The translations under genes were made by a program, and so were the position numbers. The notes beneath the pieces were generated by a model. It did no database searches and was not told where the DNA came from. It saw only the letters and a program-made list of their open reading frames with translations. From Candidatus Heimdallarchaeota archaeon LC_3 (GTDB lineage Archaea; Asgardarchaeota; Heimdallarchaeia; Hodarchaeales; LC-3), in contig MDVS01000016.1 in NCBI GenBank assembly GCA_001940645.1, positions 47,814-111,813 of the forward strand: a stretch of DNA of 64,000 nucleotides. Direction: 5' to 3'. Each line of letters opens with the position of its first letter. The first letter of the stretch is position 1. Shown here in pieces: positions 46,283-55,038 of the stretch.

Positions 46283-46951
46283 TTAAGATAAGATAGCCTC
46301 TTCTAGGGTATCAGTTTGTTTAGTTAAAGCATAAACTATTACTGTTAACCCTATGGCTATAGCTAAAAATTCAGTTGCAATTCCAAAGAATTTTAATGGA
46401 ATTAATATTGCACTTGCAGATTCTATTCCACGTAATTGGGCTAGTAAAGCTCCTGAATCAGCATCAATAGCTGGAAGAGTATTATTACCAAATAAACTCA
46501 TAGCATCGAATCCAACTAATAAAGACCAAAGAAACGCGATCAAAAAGATCAACATTCCAAACATCATTAAACCTGGCACGAGCATTGCATATGCGGGAGG
46601 CTTAGGAGTTGCTGGTCTTTGATTTGCGGGTAAATTGGTCAAAACTTCATCACCAATTTCTCTTAACTTATCAATTATTACTCGTATTGCCATAACAATA
46701 CCAGAAAGAATCATACCTACTCCTAAAAATTTAAAATATGGTAGAATATGATTTATACCTTCAATGGCTGCTCGTGTACCTAATAAAGTCGTTTCACGTG
46801 TGGCTTTACTGGCTGCAAAGTATTCAGCAGCTAGAGTTGAATTAAAAAAGCCAAGTACAAACGACATAACGACAATCATTGCTCCCATTACTAGGAACAT
46901 AGGATACATTTTCGCCATCTTACTTATCATTTCATCAAGGTTCATTCCCAT
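46283..46951 (-). CDS. Four-helix membrane protein, first gene of paralogous operon
   Basis: A 222-residue protein with four membrane helices in two repeats. Repeat 1 is YPMFLVMGAMIVVMSFVLGF, AEYFAASKATRETTLLGTRA, LPYFKFLGVGMILSGIVMAI, then a cytoplasmic IDKLREIGDEVLTNLP. Repeat 2 is LVPGLMMFGMLIFLIAFLWS followed by LIPLKFFGIATEFLAIAIGL. The external loops hold conserved Arg/Lys/Glu residues. The FKFLG motif recurs in all three proteins of the operon. Codon use is slightly richer in G+C than in neighbours. Unknown function. Confidence 0.7.
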   Translation of the reverse strand: MGMNLDEMISKMAKMYPMFLVMGAMIVVMSFVLGFFNSTLAAEYFAASKATRETTLLGTRAAIEGINHILPYFKFLGVGMILSGIVMAIRVIIDKLREIGDEVLTNLPANQRPATPKPPAYAMLVPGLMMFGMLIFLIAFLWSLLVGFDAMSLFGNNTLPAIDADSGALLAQLRGIESASAILIPLKFFGIATEFLAIAIGLTVIVYALTKQTDTLEEAILS

Positions 46952-47305
46952 GATTTATACATCCATAAATAATAGAACAATTTTTTTTGGTAAAACAATT
47001 ATTCTAAGACCAACGTAAAATTAATTTAATATATGAAGTTTGTAATTGATAAACAACCAATGACTACCTTATTTGATAACTACAAATATAATTAAGAATT
47101 ATAACAATAATAATAAGGTAAGTTAACAATAGTTAAGTATATCCAAGTCTATTTCATTTGTCCAGAACTATTAAAAAGAATCCCAAATTGATTTGTTTTA
47201 AAAAAAAAAGATCACAACTAATTTTATGAAAAAATTCTTATTAAACGTATAAGAAATGAAAATAAATTAATTGAATAAAATAAAATTATACTAAATGGTA
47301 ATAAT
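46952..47305. other. Divergent intergenic region, 354 bp
   Basis: AT-rich spacer between the membrane operon and the TauE-like gene. I see no frame. TATA-like runs lie at about 47020-47035 (minus-strand operon) and 47260-47290 (plus-strand gene). Confidence 0.4.
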
Positions 47306-48154
47306 ATGTATGAATACTGGTTCATGTTCTTCATCGCAATAATAATTGCTACAACAGCAATGACTTTAGGTGTGGGAGGCGCTTTATTTTTTTCACCTAT
47401 TTTTATTCTCCTTTTTCCTATATTAGGAGTAACTGTTCTTTCACCAGCTGATGCATTCGGTGCAGCATTGATCACTGAAGTTTTTGGCTTTGCATCTGGC
47501 CTGATAGGTTATGGAAGAAAAAAACTTATTGATTATAAGACTGCTACATCATTATTAATATTCACTGTTCCTTTAGCTATTGTAGGAACAATTATTAAAC
47601 GACAAATTAATGAAACTGGTATTCTAAACCTTATCTTTGGAGTGGGTTTGCTTTTACTAGCTTTATATATTATTAAGAATATTTCCCAAAAAGAACCCCC
47701 CATTCCCTCTTCCAATTCTCCAAAACGATTATTAATTGATAGTGACATGAATGAATACGAATATTTAGTTTGCAATCAGAATCAAGGAAGAATTTTATCT
47801 GGGATTGGAGGTTTTGTTACTGGTTTGATATCGGTTGGTGTAGGAGAAACGGTAGTATCGACTTTACGCATCCGTTGTGGATTACCTATGCGTGTTGCTA
47901 CTGGAACATCAGTATTAGTCGTTACTATTACTGTTTTATCTGCTGCTTTGACAGATATAGCTACGATTGGTGTAGAATCTGTACCGTATGATTTGATATT
48001 ATTTACAATCCCAGGTGTCCTAATAGGTGGACAAATTGGAGCTAAAGTAGCATCAAGGGTAGATTCTCATACAGCTGAACGGTTATTAATATTAATTTTT
48101 GTCATATTTGGGGGAGTTATGGCTGTGAAAGCATTACTAGATTTATTTTTTTAG
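47306..48154 (+). CDS. TauE/SafE-family sulfite exporter-like permease
   Basis: A 282-residue permease with seven or eight membrane helices in two repeats. The family motifs are MTLGVGGALFFSPIFILLFP (repeat 1) and GRILSGIGGFVTGLISVGVGE followed by TVVSTLRIRCGLPMRVATGT (repeat 2). Members export sulfite, sulfoacetate or related organic anions; the substrate here is unknown. Its end overlaps the end of the convergent HTH gene by 4 bp. Confidence 0.9.
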   Translation: MYEYWFMFFIAIIIATTAMTLGVGGALFFSPIFILLFPILGVTVLSPADAFGAALITEVFGFASGLIGYGRKKLIDYKTATSLLIFTVPLAIVGTIIKRQINETGILNLIFGVGLLLLALYIIKNISQKEPPIPSSNSPKRLLIDSDMNEYEYLVCNQNQGRILSGIGGFVTGLISVGVGETVVSTLRIRCGLPMRVATGTSVLVVTITVLSAALTDIATIGVESVPYDLILFTIPGVLIGGQIGAKVASRVDSHTAERLLILIFVIFGGVMAVKALLDLFF

Positions 48155-48735
48155 TAAAATGATTTGAATCCGCCTATAATAAAATGGTTATTACTAGGCT
48201 TTTCGTCTTGTAATTGCCATTTCTTCCATAGTCTAGTCATAACCTTTCCCATTTCCTCTCCTAATTCTTTGAATTCTTCATCTGACAATGAAAGATTGTC
48301 AATTCCTGGACCTAAGTGTGATTCTTCAATCATTTTTTTTAGATTTTCTTTACTTTGGTTATTAATATATATTTTTGATTCAATCAAGGATGCGATTGTT
48401 AAATCGATTTGATCATTAATCAAATTCCGAATTTCTTGATCAGATTTTCCTTCATAAAAATATTTTAGCTGAGCGTGATATTCAATTGGTCTATTTGATT
48501 TTGCATACGAATAATAAGCTATTTTTACATTAGATTTCTCAGGATGTGGTGTATACCTTATATTGACACTTTTTTTGTTTTCTAGCTTTTTTAGATAATT
48601 ATAAGTTGTTTGTCGCTTTAAACCTAATCTTTCTTGAATTTGTTTAGCTGTTAATTCCCCATATTGAAATAAATGAAAAGCAATTGAATTTTCTATAATT
48701 CCACTTCTTGATAATTGATAATTTGTTTCTGTCAT
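48151..48735 (-). CDS. Winged-helix transcriptional regulator
   Basis: A 194-residue regulator with an N-terminal winged helix: IAFHLFQYGELTAKQIQERL, GLKRQTTYNYLKKLENKKSV, NIRYTPHPEKSN. A helical C-terminal part of about 120 residues follows, probably for dimerisation and ligand binding. It is divergent from the MFS transporter and the shared upstream region holds repeated sites. A role as local repressor of the transporter is likely. Its subfamily is uncertain. Confidence 0.8.
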   Translation of the reverse strand: MTETNYQLSRSGIIENSIAFHLFQYGELTAKQIQERLGLKRQTTYNYLKKLENKKSVNIRYTPHPEKSNVKIAYYSYAKSNRPIEYHAQLKYFYEGKSDQEIRNLINDQIDLTIASLIESKIYINNQSKENLKKMIEESHLGPGIDNLSLSDEEFKELGEEMGKVMTRLWKKWQLQDEKPSNNHFIIGGFKSFY

Positions 48736-48821
48736 AATTTTCGATCATCCAAAATAGTTTTTTAATGTTTTTTAAGCCTTTCCATTTTTTGGAAAAGTTT
48801 TTAAATTGCGAATCCATATTA

Positions 48822-48869
48822 TGGAATCGTAAGATTTTATGATTCTGTATTTTGGAATCGTAAGATTTT
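48822..48869. promoter_or_regulatory. Direct-repeat operator pair between HTH and MFS genes
   Basis: The 17 bp sequence tggaatcgtaagatttt occurs at 48822-48838 and 48853-48869, 31 bp apart (three helical turns). The first copy also forms a near palindrome with the bases before it (gaatccata-t-tatggaatc), and a related ccattttttgg lies at 48782. These are probable binding sites of the adjacent regulator, overlapping the MFS promoter. Confidence 0.65.
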
Positions 48870-48891
48870 TTGAAATTGCAATAATGTGATT

Positions 48892-50130
48892 ATGATGGTA
48901 ATAAAAAATATTGATCTTATCTTTGATGTCAATAAAATACCAATCTCAGTTAAAATTGGTGTTTTAGGAGAATTAATTGGCCGTATTGGAATGGGTATGA
49001 TGGGCCTTTTCTTCATATTTTATTTACTTGAATTATTTGGATCTCTCATCTACCTCCCTTTATTTTTAACAATATTTATTATGATGAGTATTGTAGGAGG
49101 AACCCTAACTGGATTTTTAACAAATAAACTAGGAAAGGATATATTAGTTACAATAATCCTTCTTAGTGGATTATTTCTTCTGTTTTTTTCATCAATATTC
49201 TTAGAATCATTTTATGGTATTTTACTTCTCGAAAGTATAATTGGACTGTTATTAGGAATAATTAATCCAACATTTACTGCTCACATATCCAAAGTAACAA
49301 ATGAAAAATCACAAGACAAAAGTTTTTCATTTTATCGCGGAGCAAATATCTTAGGACAGAATTCAGCAGGATTTCTGGCTGGATTAATTTTGATAGTTTT
49401 ATTCAATAATGATTCATCGATTAATTCACTTAGAAGTCTTATGATCATAGCCTATGCTCTAATAGGAATTCAAGCTATTCTTTTTACATTAATTAAAACA
49501 AAAAATCAAGACAAATTGACTCAAAACAATAAAAGATCTAGTGAAAACAATAGAAATAAATTACATACTAATACACATAAAAAAATTAATCCAAAAACCA
49601 AATGGATTTTAATATTATCATTAATTCTAACATCTTTTGGAATCGGAACTTCTTATTCATATATTCCATTATTTATTAGTAGTAATTATTTAGTTTCACT
49701 TTCATTCATTGGAATCTTCCTTTCAATTGTCGGTGTAATCGCTGGATCAACAATCATTTTTGGAAATAAATTATTGGGTAAATTCAAAAAACAGTCTTTA
49801 TTAGCATTTTCTGAAGTTTTCTTTGGACTTTCTGGATTGTTATTAATTTTTTTTCCTCCGTTAGCATTATTATTTCTTTTGTTATTATCCAGAGACATCA
49901 TATCTGCATTAGCTAGTCCTATTGTTAAGATATTGTTGATGAATTCAGTTCACGAAGAGAAAAGAGAAATTTGGTCATCAATTGAATGGATGGTAACAGT
50001 GACTATAGAATTAATAGGCTCAATTATAGCAGTGTTTATATTGGAGTCTTACAGTATTTTGTTTTTATTTATGATCTCTGGCATTGCATTTATTATTGGT
50101 GGAATAATAGTTTATTCAGGGATAAAATAA
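48892..50130 (+). CDS. Major facilitator superfamily transporter
   Basis: A protein of about 412 residues with 12 predicted helices and a charged central loop (LIKTKNQDKLTQNNKRSSEN). The MFS motif A position reads GFLTNKLGKDILVTIILLSG. Other typical helices are SFSFYRGANILGQNSAGFLA and LLLLSRDIISALASPIVKIL. Substrate unknown, possibly an exported compound given the divergent regulator. Starts cluster at 48886 (GTG), 48892 and 48895 (ATG). Confidence 0.85.
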   Translation: MMVIKNIDLIFDVNKIPISVKIGVLGELIGRIGMGMMGLFFIFYLLELFGSLIYLPLFLTIFIMMSIVGGTLTGFLTNKLGKDILVTIILLSGLFLLFFSSIFLESFYGILLLESIIGLLLGIINPTFTAHISKVTNEKSQDKSFSFYRGANILGQNSAGFLAGLILIVLFNNDSSINSLRSLMIIAYALIGIQAILFTLIKTKNQDKLTQNNKRSSENNRNKLHTNTHKKINPKTKWILILSLILTSFGIGTSYSYIPLFISSNYLVSLSFIGIFLSIVGVIAGSTIIFGNKLLGKFKKQSLLAFSEVFFGLSGLLLIFFPPLALLFLLLLSRDIISALASPIVKILLMNSVHEEKREIWSSIEWMVTVTIELIGSIIAVFILESYSILFLFMISGIAFIIGGIIVYSGIK

Positions 50131-50211
50131 TTTATATCAAAACGAAATTTCCAATTACTAACTAAATTATTAGTAAAAACTTATTAATTCAAATCTTTAT
50201 TGAGTATTCAA

Positions 50212-51045
50212 ATGAATTTAAAAGATTTCATTTCTTATGACAAAGATTTACCTTTTAATGGCATAGAAATAAATGAGTCTAAGGATTATCCTCATGCACA
50301 AATAAAAGATATAGAAATAGATAATACTTTGGGAGGAAAAATAAAATTTTATTTAGTAATTCCTAAAACATCTGGTCCTCATCCGATCATAGAGTTCATT
50401 CATTGGTTAGAGACTGAAGCTGATAATTCAAACAGATCGGAATTTCTTCCTTCAGCTATTGAATTAGCAAAAGACGGATACCTCTCAATTTTACCAGATG
50501 CTTTTTGGTCTACAACTCCAGAAAAATTTAAGAAAAATCCGGTTCCCTGGTGGAAAACTGAATATGAATTTGATAAAAATTTGTGTATAAAGCAAATAAT
50601 TGAATTGTTAAGAATTCATGATTACGTTTTAACTTTGAAAAATGTGGATATTAAGAGAATTGGCTTAGTAGGACATGATTTCGGGGCTATGTTTGGATCT
50701 TTATTATTAAACTTTGTTAGTAATTTTAAAGCATTTGTGTTAATGGCAGCTACCACAAAATTTTATCATTGGTTCAAATTCGGCTCAAAACTTAGTGATA
50801 CTGAGCTTAATGAATATGGAAATAGAATGGAATTATTTAATCCTATAAATTACATTGAAATTTTATCTCCCTCTCCAATATTATTTCAATTCGCAGATGA
50901 TGATTTCTATATCCCAAAAGAAATAGCAAAGGATTTTTTTCAACGCGCATCGGATCCCAAAGAGCTAAAATAGTATCAGGCCCAGCATGGATTAAATAAA
51001 AAAGCTTTTGAAGATATAAAAGATTGGATTAGAAAAAAAGTTTAG
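50212..51045 (+). pseudogene. Dienelactone-hydrolase-like gene interrupted by one amber codon
   Basis: One frame of 278 codons with a single TAG at 50971-50973. Before it: YLVIPKTSGPHPIIEFIHWL, a nucleophile elbow LVGHDFGAMFGSLL (Asp at the nucleophile position) and the acid region PILFQFADDDFYIP. After the stop the frame continues into YQAQHGLNKKAFEDIKDWIR, which supplies the catalytic His-Gly of the family and the last helix. Termination at the TAG would leave the enzyme without its histidine. It is either inactivated by a point mutation or readthrough occurs. An in-frame TTG at 50200 is an alternative start. Confidence 0.8.
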
Positions 51046-51182
51046 AAACGAAAAATTACTATTTTATTATCTCCTTTTGTCCACATTAAAGAAATACTTT
51101 TTTATTAAAAATAGGAATTCCTTCTTATTCAAAGAAATTGATATTTTTTAATTGATTTTCTTTTTAATTGATTAAATGTTTG

Positions 51183-52715
51183 ATGAACGACATGTTTGAT
51201 AGAGAAAATGTCCAAAATGTTTTAACGAATCCCCTAGTTGTATTTTTTTTCCTAACTGCTATAGCAAATCAAGGAATAATAATTCAATTATCGTTCTTCT
51301 TTTTCCAATCTAACGATATCCCTTTGTACACATTTAGTTTTATGTTTCTTGGTCTTATTTTAGCTTATATCTTCATTTTGATATTCGGATTTAATCCAAA
51401 TAGTAAAAAAACTATGAATATTTTAATTATTTTTTCAATAATTCATTCGATTCTAATTTTAGCTTTGAATTTAATATTTTCTACTGATGTCAATCTTACC
51501 ATTATAAATTACTTAGTAATAGGATTTTTTGGGGGATATTTATCATTATTTACTTTAGTACGCGCTTTAAGAACAGCTACAGATGAAAATAGAATAAGAA
51601 CTGCATCCAAGATATTTTTCATTTGGTTTTTAGGACAGTCAATATTCGGAAGTATTTTTATTATTTCAGTAGAATCAGCTTTAATTTTAGCACTTATTTC
51701 AAGCGTTATTGGAATATATGGGTTAGTTTTGTTATTAAGAAAAGATTTTGACAACAAAGATCAAACATATCAAAGAATAACTATTTTAGAAATAATAACA
51801 CCAAATAACTTATCACTAATAATTCTATTTTCAATCTATGGACTGATATTATTTTCTTATATCAAAATTTACTCAGATACTATTTTTCCACCTGATTATC
51901 ATAGTAGTATAACAGCTAGCATATTAATAGGAATTATAATTACCACGTTTACATCCATAGTGATTTACGGGATCAATCGAAAAGTTTCACTAAAATCAAC
52001 TTACTCAATAATTTACATTGTAGTATCAATTTCCTTGATTTTATTATTATTTGATATGAATAATATAGAAATTGTATTTTTCTTAAGCGTTTCAGTTTGG
52101 AGTTTCTTCGGGACATTAATATTTACAACAATAGGGGATATATATCCAAAATCACAATACTTGCAGTTAATAGCATTCTGGTGGTTAGCATTAACTGTTG
52201 CTTTTGGGGGTGGAATACTTTTGCCTATAATAATCACCAATACTACTCATTTACTTAATTTAAATTTATTTTTAGTCCTATTTTCAATATTTCTCCTTAC
52301 ATATCTTTCAAGCGTTACAACACCTTTGATGGTGTACCATCTAATAGTATTCACCCCAACAGGGATGCCAGTTTATTCCAGGGGCTATTTAGAAATAAAT
52401 CAAGCATTGGTAACTGGTTTGTTATCTGGAATTATGACCATGTTTAAAGAAGTTTTTGATATTGATTCAGAATCAAATCTGAAATCTATTGACCATGGAG
52501 ATAAAAAATTATTAATAAGCAAAACAGATAATTTAATTGGCGTTTTATTAATAAACCATGTCGAATCCTTGGCAGTGGATAAATTAAAAGAGATAACAGA
52601 AATGTTTGAAGTAACATTTCATCAGACATTAGAAAAAGAACCTCATAATATGGCTGCTTTCAGAGAGCTTCCACCATTATTGGAATCAAAATTAAATTTC
52701 TTTCAAAAAAATTGA
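51183..52715 (+). CDS. Polytopic membrane protein with C-terminal longin-like domain
   Basis: A protein of about 510 residues with roughly 11-12 membrane helices (residues 15-390). A soluble C-terminal domain follows: YHLIVFTPTGMPVYSRGYLE, INQALVTGLLSGIMTMFKEV, LKSIDHGDKKLLISKTDNLI, GVLLINHVESLAVDKLKEIT. The domain shares the order and the S/D-x-GDK-x-x-x-I motif with the tail of the membrane protein at 37065-38042. This resembles longin/Roadblock-like domains of Asgard proteins. The membrane part is not a recognised transporter family. A sensory or scaffold role is a guess. Start among TTG 51168, ATG 51183 and ATG 51192. Confidence 0.6.
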   Translation: MNDMFDRENVQNVLTNPLVVFFFLTAIANQGIIIQLSFFFFQSNDIPLYTFSFMFLGLILAYIFILIFGFNPNSKKTMNILIIFSIIHSILILALNLIFSTDVNLTIINYLVIGFFGGYLSLFTLVRALRTATDENRIRTASKIFFIWFLGQSIFGSIFIISVESALILALISSVIGIYGLVLLLRKDFDNKDQTYQRITILEIITPNNLSLIILFSIYGLILFSYIKIYSDTIFPPDYHSSITASILIGIIITTFTSIVIYGINRKVSLKSTYSIIYIVVSISLILLLFDMNNIEIVFFLSVSVWSFFGTLIFTTIGDIYPKSQYLQLIAFWWLALTVAFGGGILLPIIITNTTHLLNLNLFLVLFSIFLLTYLSSVTTPLMVYHLIVFTPTGMPVYSRGYLEINQALVTGLLSGIMTMFKEVFDIDSESNLKSIDHGDKKLLISKTDNLIGVLLINHVESLAVDKLKEITEMFEVTFHQTLEKEPHNMAAFRELPPLLESKLNFFQKN

Positions 52716-52791
52716 TTAATTAAGTTATTTATGATAATGTTTCAATTGTAAGATGTAGTAATTATACTTTTAACTTATGTAGGAAATATTA

Positions 52792-53526
52792 ATGGCTCAA
52801 AAATTCCCTATTTATCTTGTATTGTATGCAATTTCTACAGTAGGTTGTTTAATTATCTCCTTAGCCCCTTTATCCTATTATTTCTTCCTAGTTATTGCTT
52901 CAAATGAACTAATTTATTATTTCACTTTACCAGTTGGGATTCCTTTTTTCTGGATAATTGGATTTTTTATTTTCGTTTTTATCCACTCTAAAATTGTCAT
53001 TCAAATCACACTACCCAAAATCAAACCTGGAACTTATCCGATAATGTCAGACATAAACAAAACATATTCATTAAGATTGAGTGCTGATAATACTGCAAAA
53101 TATTGGGTGAAATCCCTTGAATGGATACCGTTTTTTAGTCAACTATTTTTATTAGGTTTTATGCTACGCCAATATGGAGTGAAGATCGGAAAAAGAGTTT
53201 ACTTTGCTACTGAAACAAGAATAGATGGAATCCCATTAATAGAGATTGGAGAAGATTGTTTTATCGGCCCAAGAGCAATAATTGGAGCACACATAAATCT
53301 TCGAGGAGGGAAAATTCGTTACAAGAATACCAAAGTTGGAAAACGTTGTTTCATTGGACATTCGTCGGTTTTAACTCCAGGTGATGAAGTGGGTGATGAT
53401 GGAATCTTAGGAGCATATTCGGTTATGTTGCCAGATACTAAAATACCTGAAGGAGAAACTTGGGTAGGATTACCAGCTGTTCCTTCAAAAAAAGGGCAAA
53501 AAAATAATTCGAAAGCTGAACTTTAA
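52792..53526 (+). CDS. Membrane-anchored left-handed beta-helix acyltransferase-like protein
   Basis: A 244-residue protein with two N-terminal membrane helices (about residues 8-75) and a C-terminal hexapeptide-repeat region: IDGIPLIEIGEDCFIGPRAI, IGAHINLRGGKIRYKNTKVG, KRCFIGHSSVLTPGDEVGDD, GILGAYSVMLPDTKIPEGET. The closing WVGLPAVPSKK is typical of LbH acyltransferases and of the C-terminal module of some peptide-synthetase-like proteins. The acyl acceptor is unknown. Confidence 0.8.
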   Translation: MAQKFPIYLVLYAISTVGCLIISLAPLSYYFFLVIASNELIYYFTLPVGIPFFWIIGFFIFVFIHSKIVIQITLPKIKPGTYPIMSDINKTYSLRLSADNTAKYWVKSLEWIPFFSQLFLLGFMLRQYGVKIGKRVYFATETRIDGIPLIEIGEDCFIGPRAIIGAHINLRGGKIRYKNTKVGKRCFIGHSSVLTPGDEVGDDGILGAYSVMLPDTKIPEGETWVGLPAVPSKKGQKNNSKAEL

Positions 53527-53549
53527 ACTGATTATTAGAGTTGAACTAT

Positions 53550-53957
53550 TCACGATTTACTAAGAATTTGGAAAGTACCTAATGCAGTTGCAACTAATTT
53601 TTCTTTATCATCCAAAATGTGATAAACATCAATATTGACAACACTTGTCCTTTTTCCTAAATGTTTTATCGTTGCTTGAGCTTTCACAAGTCCTTTGATT
53701 GGAACAGCAGAGATGTAATTAATTTTCATCTCAATAGTTGTCACTAAACTCTCTGGATTTACATTTTTCCATACTAAATATCCAGATAATGTATCTGCAA
53801 GAGAATACAATACACCACCATGTAATACATCATAGTATTGTCCGTGGTGTTCTCCAATCTGTATTGTTGCTGAAGCAGTCTTTGAAGGATCACTATTGGG
53901 ATTATCAATATCAATATCTAATAAATCAATAAATGAAGAAGCTTTTTTTGTTATCAT
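53550..53957 (-). CDS. PaaI-family hotdog thioesterase
   Basis: A 135-residue single hotdog domain. The family signature is HGQYYDVLHGGVLYSLADTL, with the catalytic region HGG...D. Next come TTIEMKINYISAVPIKGLVK and a final strand VATALGTFQIL. It probably hydrolyses acyl-CoA or aryl-CoA thioesters; the substrate is unknown. It converges on the LbH gene. Confidence 0.9.
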   Translation of the reverse strand: MITKKASSFIDLLDIDIDNPNSDPSKTASATIQIGEHHGQYYDVLHGGVLYSLADTLSGYLVWKNVNPESLVTTIEMKINYISAVPIKGLVKAQATIKHLGKRTSVVNIDVYHILDDKEKLVATALGTFQILSKS

Positions 53958-53985
53958 AATGTTTAAACTACCTGATTAATTGAAG

Positions 53986-54840
53986 TTACACCTTAAATGT
54001 TTCAATTTTGTTATTTTTTGTAGATTCAATAAATAATTGATCATTCTTCATTTCTGCTAAATTCATTTTATACAACAAAAAGAATTGCTTTACGTCCTTA
54101 AAGGAATCTTCTTCAGTAATACTAAGGTTTACAGCGTATTGTCTCACCAGAGAATTATTTATATCGATATTAGTGATATTCCTTCTCTGTAAATAATCAC
54201 GAATAAATTTATCAATAAAGTTATTTATCCACAAACTATAAATTGTAAGTTGGTTAGCATTAAGATCAAATTTAGATTTAAAAAACTCTATAGAATTTGT
54301 AAAGTTCTTTGATTGTAATAATATTAAACTACAATTATTATCAGCTTTAGCAATTTTGCCTGCAATTTCTTCAATCCTATCGCTCTCAAGAAACCATTCT
54401 TTAGAAAACCTTTCTTTAGAAAAAATTGAGAGAAACTTATCAAAAGAAAATTTTGTTTTTAATTGTCTTTCTGAACCATTTAGATAAGCTTTGTGGCCAA
54501 TAACCAAACAAATGGTTAATTGCTTAATTTGCTTAGATTTTTTAACTAAATAAACAAATTTCTCAAATCCCATACCTTGATTCCAAAGGGAAGATTTCAC
54601 AGCAACAGTAAAAATTAACCTTTTTGAAATTGCTTGGTTTTCTAAGAATAATATTAATTTATCTAACTCTTTATGAGAATATTCCCATTTTTCACCTTCA
54701 AAATCAAGAAGAATATCATTATAATCATTGAAAAGAAATTTCAATAACGAGATACAATTATCAACAGTTTCAAGATTATATACTGATCGTTTTAAAGCAT
54801 ATGATGTTTTTTTTGATACATTTTGATTAGACTGGAACAC
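53986..54840 (-). CDS. Hypothetical protein, unrecognised family
   Basis: A 284-residue soluble protein, probably alpha-beta in its first half (NDILLDFEGEKWEYSHKELD, RLIFTVAVKSSLWNQGMGFE, LTICLVIGHKAYLNGSE). The second half is helical with charged surface (SLWINNFIDKFIRDYLQRRN). It has no signal peptide, membrane helix or metal motif. The start is GTG. It ends 28 bp before the PaaI-like gene on the same strand and may be its upstream operon partner. Confidence 0.55.
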   Translation of the reverse strand: MFQSNQNVSKKTSYALKRSVYNLETVDNCISLLKFLFNDYNDILLDFEGEKWEYSHKELDKLILFLENQAISKRLIFTVAVKSSLWNQGMGFEKFVYLVKKSKQIKQLTICLVIGHKAYLNGSERQLKTKFSFDKFLSIFSKERFSKEWFLESDRIEEIAGKIAKADNNCSLILLQSKNFTNSIEFFKSKFDLNANQLTIYSLWINNFIDKFIRDYLQRRNITNIDINNSLVRQYAVNLSITEEDSFKDVKQFFLLYKMNLAEMKNDQLFIESTKNNKIETFKV

Positions 54841-55038
54841 GATACCCCATTTAGATTACCTTACGTAATGAATTACAACTTTTGGAGAAAACAATAAAAA
54901 CTAAAGTCGAGTTCTTAATAATAGAAAAGAAATTACCAATATTGGTGGACTGGAACGCAACACATCCGGTTTTTAACTCCAATATATTAGGTGAAACTAA
55001 CTAATATAAGTATGGAAAGGTGAATATCATAATGATAT

